From assembly GCF_013368755.1 (NCBI RefSeq), contig NC_049565.1, positions 1,736,001-1,800,000 of the forward strand: a stretch of 64,000 nt of DNA. Reading direction: 5' to 3'. The position numbers were made by a program, and so were the translations under genes. Origin of the DNA: Talaromyces rugulosus (Eukaryota > Ascomycota > Eurotiomycetes > Eurotiales > Trichocomaceae). Below the pieces are notes generated by a model. That model saw nothing but the letters and a program-made list of their open reading frames with translations, was not told the DNA's origin and did no database searches. Positions within the stretch are counted from its first letter, which is position 1. Every line of letters starts with the position of its first letter. This document shows, piece after piece, positions 56,301 through 64,000 of the stretch.

Positions 56301-56903
56301 CCGCGATTGACAATGCGGACAATCTTCTCGACACTTGCAAGCAGCGCACACATCTGTGCAGACTCGACAACAGCTGTCTGAATACTTCACTCAGCGATTG
56401 TAACGGAAGAATTCTATAGCAATACGCACCTGCATAACCATCTTGATAACAGACCATGGTATGCTGGCCTGAGGCGGCGCAAACATTACCGCAATGTCGC
56501 CAATCTGTTGTAGGCATCCGACAGTCTTGACGGCATAATCACGCAGGACAATCTCATGATCGCCCACCCGAAATTTCCAGAATTTCCGCTCGCATTCCTC
56601 TTGTCTTTTCCTAGTGACTTCCAATAGCTCACTAATCTGTATTCCCAGAGGCTTCTGCTCCGTCCCTTCCGTATTGAGCTCTTGCTGTATCTGCTTCGGT
56701 AGTGTCTCTAAGGCCTCGCGCCACAGATCTCGTGGGATTGTAGAGGGCCCTGTCAGTGTAGAAGTGGTTTCGGTTGTATGTGGTTTAGTGGGAAGTTGAA
56801 GTTCGCCATTCCCTGTAGGCAATGTGGGCGAGGCCGCAGCAGCGGGGGGGGCCTTTGTGTCATTTCGCCCAGGACTTTTTTTAAACAGTCTCTTCAGATG
56901 CAT
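53347..56903 (-). pseudogene. NACHT-ankyrin NLR-type (STAND) gene with in-frame stop
   Basis: Exon 1 (56430-56903) and exon 2 (from 56377) encode a fungal NACHT_N-like helical domain (FAPPQASIPWSVIKMVMQ joined to TAVVESAQMCALLASVEKIV). Further left, LEWISPIPYKKHHDTVK and a spliced Walker A GSPGAGKTFLTSK (intron 55613-55694), then Walker B VLDALDECEPDSR and ISSRPDGDIRARF, mark the NACHT NTPase. A 50-bp intron (54950-54999) leads into MFQWAYLQTKQLLKLKT. At 54760-54762 an in-frame TGA interrupts RAFMWVMCA before ELLSAIRVDQ. About 465 more codons continue with at least six 35-residue ankyrin repeats. A second problem lies near 55920-55990: the N-terminal exon runs into a stop before any good donor. 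An intron there with weak donor GTTGCT would bypass it, but nothing plausible bypasses the TGA. The protein would be a nucleotide-switch receptor of the incompatibility/immunity type. Confidence 0.75.
53470..54110 (-). repeat. Tandem 105-bp ankyrin-encoding repeats
   Basis: Six consecutive 35-residue units of the pattern xEIVxFLxxKGADVNxxLQxGxYGSALxAAA lie near the 3' end of the NLR-type gene. Units 2-4 are most alike. Unit ends are approximate. Confidence 0.75.
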
Positions 56904-57903
56904 TATTTGAGAAGTTCATTTAGTGGTGATGTGTGAATTCAAAAAGGAGGCTTATTATGGTGAAAGGCTACACTGATACTGTCAGTAGCAGAGGCTCTGG
57001 CAGAGGAGAGTTGGGCAATTGTACAGGGATTGTCAGACTAGTAACTAAGGCCATATAGAAGGCGCCTCTCATGCCCAATCGGTCACGTGAAGAGGAGGGG
57101 TATTAGGCCAGATGAAAATAATCAACAATTACATTCTGGATTGCCATATAAACATAGTGTGTATTCTAAACCAACTGGGCAAAATTGCCATCATTGCCAA
57201 TCCAACAGGAATTACTATGGAAAGCGAATGCTCTGTTGACAATGATTCTCTACTTGAGGGTAACATTTTGAAGATCATTGTGAATATCTCAGCATGATTT
57301 GTAGGCTAGTATCCCAGCATTCCTTGTCACAGGTGAGGGCAGTGACAGATACCTATGCAAGGCGAGTTCTTAGAGTTAGGGTTACGTTTGCTGCGAAGTG
57401 GGGTGTGAAGCGGTTAGTAAAGAAGGGTCACTGCAGCTGGTGTCTGGGATAAGCCTATGCTTATAGTACAGTATATATACTTATAGATAGTTTCTATTGT
57501 TAGTATTTAGAAAAATGTGAAAAAAGATATAAATTACAAGAGGATATCACGCCGCAGATGTTGTCCGTATCTAACGCCTTTCAGATCTTAGCCAGCGTGG
57601 ATGCAGTCAACACCTCCTCCATGAGCAAATTTACTTTAACCCTGCATTATTTTTTTCACCAGTATGTCATTTCTATTGTTGCCTAAATGCGAGTCAAAGG
57701 TCAGTTAAATCACGTGAATTACTGGTAACGCGCGCTGAGGTTGGAATAGATATCGAGCAGTACTTGGACGGAAAGATCCATGTTTGAATAAGGAGGCAAT
57801 TGGGTATTGTGGAAACAGGCCCATATGCATATGTTACGGAATAAAGAATATGTGAATAGATATAGTTAGATATATTATCATTGTAGTTAATATGATCAAT
57901 ACT
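56904..57903. other. Intergenic, promoter of the NLR-type gene
   Basis: 1 kb without a supported gene, bordered by the NLR 5' end and the 3' end of the leucine-rich protein gene, both on the minus strand. It is moderately AT-rich. Confidence 0.5.
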
Positions 57904-59604
57904 TTAAAGAAAGTCCTCGTCATCGAAATCAATATCGCGTTGGCCTGCACATTTGATGGTATTCTCTTCCATCCAACAGTCATATCTCACTGGCCGATTC
58001 CACTCATAGTGAGGGATAAGTCTCAAACCGCCTCCGTCCCGCCTTCCAAAGTCACCAGCAAAAAATGTAATGTTTTGGAGTTTGGTACCAGCTTGATATT
58101 GCTGTATGGTGTGGAATATCTCGCTTGCTGTTGTTTGATTCAGCTGTGGTTCCATAAGCTCGTGAATGGTACAGTATTCGTCTCTAACCCAATCGCTCAC
58201 ATAGCACCGCTTTGCATATCTAGACCTTCTAGGGTCCTCTAGGTCAAAGTTTATAGTGAGTCGGGCAAGATGGGGAAACTTGGAAAGTGTCTTGAGCATA
58301 GGAATGGGCCATTTATTGGAGCTTCGGTATACATCCAGTGTCAAGTCTTTGAGATTTGGAGCTGAGAGAATAATTTTCTCTACCTCTGATACACTTAGAA
58401 CTGGTCGAACCCAGGTAGCGTTTCCAGTTTCATATCTGCAGTCATGTTCAAACTCGTGGATATTTAGTTTTTCCAGACTGGAGCCGTGGGTCTTCAAGAT
58501 GGGTGTCATGTTAAGCAGTTGACCCACGCCACTGATGCTCAGTTCGCGCAACGGTGGGAGTGCAGCAATAAAGGAGGTATAGTTTTGTCGCAATGCTTCT
58601 GCAGTTGCATCAAAGCCACACAACGTCTCTTCATCACCCCAAAATCCCAATTTATGACGTAGGATAAGCGACTCAAGACCGCCCAGTTCACCGCGGAAGG
58701 TATCAAGAAATGAATTTTGTGGGAGACTGAAATCCAATCGTTTCAGCTTACTCCAGTCCATGGATGCTCTCCAATGCTCAGCGTTTGACGGTTTTCGTCT
58801 GTTGACCCTGGAATCCCAGTCATAGCCAGACAAAGTCAAATTCTCCAGGCGGGGGAAATGGTCACCCTTTTTCCAGTTGAACGACCGCCGTGTGTCCCCA
58901 ATTGAGCAGCCACCTTGACTGAGAGAAAGGCTCAGTGATCGTATATTCGGGCACGTGACGAGAGCGTCGTAGAGCCGATCGAGTCTCTCGTCACTCTCTC
59001 CACCATCATACACGAGGGAGTCAGAGCTGCATTCGATAAAAGGAACTACTGGGTTTCCACTGTCGTTCACAAAATCTATAGACCGGCTGTTATTTTTTTG
59101 GGACATCTGAAGATTAAGCGACCTGCACGCGACATGACGTTCGTCACATCTAAGAAGTGATCTGTAAATAAAAATTCTCGATTCACCTTGGTCTTCCGTG
59201 ACTCACCTTATGGACTCCAAATTTGGCAGCATCTGAATAATATCCTGTAAGGGCTGTTGCTCCCCGCCTGACTGGCTAAACAGTGGGAAAGATATCTGAA
59301 TCTCTTGGATATTCTGTCTCGCTTGTGCTGCTTCATCTCGTATGAGGCAGTCCCTGAGAGAGACGGCGCCAGATAAGGTGTCATTCACACCATAGTTATA
59401 AACAATACTTGCAGGGTTTTGTCGTAGCCATTTTTGGCAGTCCGTTGTAGATGAAAACGTCGCTGGTGAGGCTGGCTTTTGTAGGCTCTCTAAAGCCCGT
59501 CGTAAATAACCCTGGGATCCACTATGGCCTCGGGTTGGAGATGCAAACAAAAGTGTCAGGATAATTACAAACGATAGTCTCAACACCCATGATATTGATG
59601 CCAT
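57904..59604 (-). CDS. Secreted leucine-rich protein of unknown function
   Basis: Predicted 547-residue protein in two exons (59207-59604, 57904-59149) with a 57-bp intron that joins LESIR to CDERHVACRSLNLQM. A clear signal peptide (MASISWVLRLSFVIILTLLFASP) is followed by about 110 residues and then irregular leucine-rich repeats: LVTCPNIRSLSLSLSQGG, FPRLENLTLSGYDW, WSKLKRLDFSLPQ, LGGLESLILRHKLG, LPPLRELSISGVG, SSLEKLNIHEFEHD, APNLKDLTLDVYRS and FPHLARLTINFDL. F-box proteins have similar repeats, but there is no F-box and the N-terminus is secretory. The C-terminus is acidic (DIDFDDEDFL). It probably acts outside the cell or in the wall as a binding protein. The family was not recognised. Confidence 0.78.
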
Positions 59605-60605
59605 GCTAGTATCGGTCAGCGGTCTCTGCCAAATCGGTTTTATTTCGTTACAAGTTCAGTGCTGAGCGAGTGAGGCTATCAACTTTTATAGCTGTGGTGT
59701 GGAGAGAATATATATGGAAATTTTGCTCATTATCTTTAATCAGGACACGGTGGATGAAAGAACAGGCAACCATTGTTGTGCTGTTACGGAATACGTGTCC
59801 GATGAGAGAATATTAACGCCAAGCCAATAGGGATGTTGAGTCTAGCAGGCAGCCAGGGAAGGCGATAAGATGCAGAGACCGAGTTTCTAATGTGATATTC
59901 TGAAATTGTATAGTCAATCCGGTCATTCCATATTATAATAAGGTAGGATATAAAATCATATGGCCGTTTTAGGGCAACCGGTAACACGCGCTATCAAATT
60001 AGCCGTTGTACGGATCTCTATCACTTTCAACTTCCACAGTGCCACTTTTTTGAATTGCAGCTTATCAATGTGGTCTGAATAGTCCATATTCCGAGATCCG
60101 AGTCAAGAACACCTCCACTCTATATCAAACACCGCAAACCCCATTTTTTCCGGTTTAGGCAAGTCCGTAAACGGCAATGGTTACTTTCTTGGGGTTACCC
60201 ACAAACTAACTTTAATTTTTTACATCTTTCCTACACATTATCAATTATCAGTATCTATCAAGGAAAATCACCGAAACCTACCTGCACTGCCTCGATGAAA
60301 CGCTTGGCGCTTGGCCTTGGCTCTTGGTCTTAGTCTTGGCATTCCTGATGTGAGCCATCCACGAAGATAGATGCAGTTGCACAATTTAAAGTGGAAGGAC
60401 AAAACACGATACAATAATTTCTTATAAAATTATTATAAAAGTGTAGATGCGAACTCAATAATTAGGGTAGTGTTATCCACCGCCGCCGACTGGCCAGAAC
60501 ATCGCTGCGGCCCCACATGACTCCGCCCCGGCAGTAATTCTCTCCTTCGCGACTCTAAAGTTCTTCTTCTCTCGTTTCATCATCAATCCTCAACATCAAG
60601 CCAAG
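59605..60605. other. Divergent intergenic region
   Basis: This 1-kb stretch contains the promoters of the leucine-rich protein (minus) and of the CDF transporter (plus). No additional gene was seen. Confidence 0.5.
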
Positions 60606-61983
60606 ATGGAAGACCCTCAGCTTCGCCATGCCATCTCCCTCCACCCTCATCCGTTCCAGTCCAGTTCGGCCAGAGGCTCGCCCGCGAGACATGTAGTCGA
60701 ACAAGTCGCGAGCGGAGCGAGTAACGATCCCAGCCTGCCAGGACGAGTGACAACCAGCGATGAGGAGGGAACCATGCCTCCTCGATACACTCCCAACAGT
60801 GATCCTTTCCAGCTCGCTTCCAAGCTGAAGACCGCCGAGGAAATAAAAAACATGAAGGCCAATACCTCCCGCAAGCGCGACAAGGTCACTCCGGCCTTCA
60901 TCGGAGAGCGGTTGAAGGTGACGAGCTCGGGGAAACTGCAGGAATTCTACGAAACGCAGAATGAGAACATCGAGCGCTTCTTGACCCCGGTCGAAGAGCA
61001 CGTGCGGGTAGCCAAGGAATTCAACACACAGAACCAGCTCAAGTTCAAGATCGCCGTTTGGGGCAGTTTTGCCGCCAATGTCGTCCTCTCCGTTATCCAG
61101 ATTTACGGCGCTGTCTCGTCCGGGTCTTTGTCCCTGTTCACCACCATGGCCGACGCCATTTTCGATCCCATGTCCAACCTGACGCTGCTACTGTCCAACA
61201 AAGCTGTTTCCCGCGTCGATCCGCGCAAGTTCCCCGCTGGCAAGGCACGCCTTGAGACAGCAGGAAACATTTGCTTTTGCTTTCTCATGACTGCCGTGTC
61301 ATTCATCATCATTGCCTTTTCAGTCAAGGAACTCGTCGACGGGAGCACCAGTGAAAAAAGCAACTTCCATCTTCCTTCTGTCATTGCTGTTGCCGTCGCC
61401 TTTGCTACCAAATTCGCGCTCTTTTTGTACTGCTGGGCTCTGCGCAACCAGTTCTCGCAGGTGCGGATTCTGTGGGAGGATCACCGGAACGACCTGTTCA
61501 TCAACGGATTTGGTATTTTGACGTCAGTTGGTGGAAGTAAACTGCGGTGGTGGATTGACCCGATGGGAGCTATACTCCTGTCAGTCTTGGTGTCGTTCCT
61601 ATGGCTGCGCACAGCCTATTCCGAGTTCCAGTTGCTTGTTGGTGTCACTGCCGATACTCAAATGCAGCAGCTCATCACTTATATCTGTAAGTATTTCGAT
61701 CAACACATCCCTCCAGCCAAAAATCAGACTAACCCTCGCAGCCATGACCCACTCCCCCATGATCAATGCCATCGACACTGTTCGCGCTTATACATCTGGA
61801 CCTCGTCTGCTGGTCGAAGTTGACGTTGTCATGGACCCTGCCGCGTCTCTAATGGCGACACACGATGTTGCGGAAGAGCTGCAGATCAAGCTCGAGTCTT
61901 TGCCCGATGTTGAACGTGCCTATGTGCATGTCGATTATGAGACCACACACAAACCAGAGCATTTCCTGAAGAAGGAACTGTAG
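60606..61983 (+). CDS. Cation diffusion facilitator (CDF), Mn-type motif
   Basis: Predicted 440-residue metal transporter in two exons (60606-61686, 61742-61983) with a 55-bp intron. A polar N-terminal region of about 145 residues is followed by the six-helix CDF core from KFKIAVWGSFAANVVLSVIQ. The two metal-binding motifs are ADAIFDPMSN (Asp183, Asp187; helix 2) and EDHRNDLFIN (Asp292, Asp296; helix 5). Both are of the DxxxD kind linked to manganese transport in the CDF family, in contrast to the HxxxD of zinc carriers. The C-terminal cytoplasmic domain is MTHSPMINAIDTVRAY to YVHVDYETTHKPEH. It likely moves Mn2+ (or Fe2+) out of the cytosol into an organelle by proton antiport; the membrane location was not determined. 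Confidence 0.9.
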
Positions 61984-63591
61984 TAATTTCCTTCCTTCCA
62001 GGCGGAGCTTGTGTGTATTATGTTGCCAAAAACATGTAGATTCATCGGCGTTTATCGGCATATTGAAATTCGGTTCAGTCATTTATAATAGAATCACAGG
62101 AAATATACTTTTTAATGTTTGAAATTGTGTTTATTATAAGATACAACGAGTCCCTCTTGTATGGTCGTCTCGTGTTGCACCAGCCCGAATCATCCCGAAA
62201 CGACCTCGGATAACCGATTCCAGTCAGTAGTCTGATAAGAATATTAGATAGCAACATAAAGCAGGCTAATATTAACGTATCATCTCTTTTTTTATTAAGA
62301 CTAGACTATCTTTAATAAGTTGTGATCTCGAGTCCGATTGAGAAATAGTAGTGGTCCACGTTGCTAATAAAGTTTATGCCTAGCTTTAGTAACGTCAAGT
62401 GTTAAAGCTCTGAATATTCTGGGTATTGTCATTTTGAAACTACCGGACGAACTAATTATTCTTTGACATGTAACTTAACACGTCCTCCAGTCCCTAGCAT
62501 GTTAGCCACTAACCAAACAGCCATTGGCAGATTGGTCAATCCTTATTTCCAACACACCTGTAAGTGCATTCTGCTCGCAATCGTTGGCAAGATGGCGGAA
62601 GACGTCAATTCGCTCAAGGCAATCGTACGAGTGGCAAAGAAGAATGGGCCAAAATCGACTAGGCTGCTGTCCGTTATGACCTGTTATCTATCATCCCATA
62701 AACCGTAATCCTCGGACGCTGCGTGCGAATTAACGCGCTTTCCATGATTCTCCAACTTGAAATATAATATGCCGAATAGTACGTAGTCATGTCCCAACAC
62801 CTGAGCTTCGCGAGCAGTGTATCACCCAGTCAGCCATAATTTTGTTGGGCGCAGATAGTTCATATGTAACCTTTGAGCAGTCAAATTGATCTAGGTGAGG
62901 TGCCATGGTGGTGACTTTTGTATGTTGTCGGGAAGCCGTCCCGATACGGCGATATTATGCTAGGACCAGGGCATATTATGCTGGAGCGCCCGGCCTGCAT
63001 CGAAAGCCTCTAAATATGAACAAGAGGACGTTTCTTTCGTGTTCCTAGAATAATAGATATTCTTCTTTGATGTCAATTGTGATCCCTTGTTTCAACGGCC
63101 GTTGGATTTGTTTAGCCACCAAGTGATATATTGTTTATCAACTTGGGTTCTTCTTCAGAATTGGCCCCTTCCAAGGCCATGGTTGACCATTCGCGATATG
63201 TTTTCCAGAGCGTGATATACCGGTGTCTCATAGCCAGGCTGCCTCTTTGCTACGACGACTGGTATCTGTTCGTGTTGATTCACGACAGGCGATGCCTCCA
63301 CTAGGCAGACAATTGCGAACCCTTGTATTTGACCCGGCATGTTCGACGACGTTGGAGATGCTTTGGATCTCCTCTAATACCGAGGTTCCTCTCAAGAAGG
63401 TGGTATGTCGTGAAAAGTCCATACCTGCAGCATGTATCATGTAATCTGCCCTAGAATGGCAATTTAGCACCTGCTGTCAAGACATGATAAGAGAGTTTCT
63501 ACCCTTGATCTCTTCCGTGGGTTTCGTGGGTCTGGCCTTTGTGTCAGGAATATTGTTTGGCTGTATGTAGACAAAAAGAAGAGTCCAGGTA
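61984..63591. other. Intergenic, no supported gene
   Basis: 1.6 kb with short frames on both strands (for example 62463-62708 plus and 63228-63470 minus) that lack recognisable domains. It contains the 3' flanks of the CDF gene and of the edge gene. Confidence 0.45.
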
Positions 63592-64000
63592 TCAATACAG
63601 AAAAAAATCCTCCTCGGGATAGACTTGAACTACCATCCCATCAGCTAGTTGCGTCGAGCTGGCAGGTTGTGTTGAGCTTTGGTTCGGAAGCGCGTCTGCT
63701 GCGTATGATGGAGCGATATCAAGTTTGCAAAAGGCACTTGACACAAGCTCAAGGCATTCATCAATTCGCGTGTGAGGCCAGGTCATTAACATCCCTTTCA
63801 CTGTATAAATGTAGCTTGGGTTATGTGCTCTAACGATTGAGGAATGGGAAAAGGGGGCCGTTGTCGTTGGAATCAGTGGTGAAATAGGGAGGAGGAATCC
63901 AAACGGGACACTGGCATGGAACATGTACATGCCGATCTGGCCTGTAATCGCAAAGAACTATCAGTAAATGATTTTGAACGTGATTAACTAACATACCTAG
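63592..64000 (-). CDS. 3' end of an unidentified gene, truncated by window edge
   Basis: The last exon (63592-63941) is preceded by a 55-bp GT-AG intron (63942-63996) and the final four bases of an upstream exon. The visible C-terminal 116 residues include IGMYMFHASVPFGFLLP, RAHNPSYIYTVKGMLMTWPH and IDECLELVSSAFCKLD, then a Ser/Gln-rich stretch and end at EEDFFLY. No domain was recognised; most of the protein lies beyond the window. Confidence 0.5.

Noticed and set aside
61984..63591. Short ORFs as genes
   Set aside because: They overlap each other on both strands, lack conserved motifs and have no splice-supported extension.
1..64000. CRISPR arrays, prokaryotic operons, rRNA or tRNA genes
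   Set aside because: No regular spacer-repeat arrays or ribosomal sequences were seen. tRNAs could not be excluded rigorously without a covariance search, but none was recognised.

Overview
The window is nuclear DNA of a filamentous ascomycete (Pezizomycotina). The evidence is genes with short (44-106 bp) GT-AG introns, an iterative fungal polyketide synthase, an AflR-like Zn2Cys6 regulator, NACHT/ankyrin proteins and secreted cell-wall hydrolases. The gene repertoire fits Eurotiomycetes best, but that is inference. No prokaryotic or organellar features were seen. Exon structures were worked out by hand from splice signals, reading-frame phase and conserved motifs.

Region 1 (about 1.5-23.3 kb) is a biosynthetic gene cluster. 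It contains a P450 without an obvious membrane anchor and with an unusual N-terminal extension, a class II glutamine amidotransferase/asparagine-synthetase-like enzyme, a stand-alone medium-chain reductase, an FSH/LovG-type serine hydrolase, a 2402-residue highly reducing PKS (KS-AT-DH-degenerate ER-KR-ACP), a DHA2-type efflux transporter and an AflR-like transcription factor. Between the PKS and the transporter lies a decayed, truncated relic of a LovC-type trans-enoyl reductase. The parsimonious reading is that the PKS builds a reduced or polyenic chain, the hydrolase releases it as an acid, the amidotransferase converts a carboxylate to an amide, the P450 oxidises it and the MFS exports it. 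The product cannot be named.

Region 2 (23.4-25.7 kb) is an AT-rich, gene-free island with a pogo/Fot1-like transposase N-terminal relic and a 79-bp inverted-repeat (MITE-like) element. It probably marks the cluster border.

Region 3 (25.7-34.2 kb) holds general genes: a Dal5-type anion permease, a large conserved protein of unknown function and a class I/II aminotransferase.

Region 4 (35.9-52.5 kb) is rich in secreted carbohydrate-active enzymes: GH55 and GH128 beta-1,3-glucanases, and a WSC-GH3 beta-xylosidase beside a CE16/GDSL acetylesterase. Also present are a flavin-reductase-like protein, a Kex2-processed secreted protein of unknown function and a DHA1 MFS transporter. A diverged 105-bp direct repeat flanks the xylosidase/esterase pair, and an XlnR-type site lies in the copy upstream of the xylosidase.

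Region 5 (53.3-64 kb) carries a NACHT-ankyrin NLR-type gene with an in-frame stop (probably a pseudogene), a secreted leucine-rich protein, a CDF metal transporter of the DxxxD (Mn-like) type, and the 3' end of an unidentified gene cut by the window edge.
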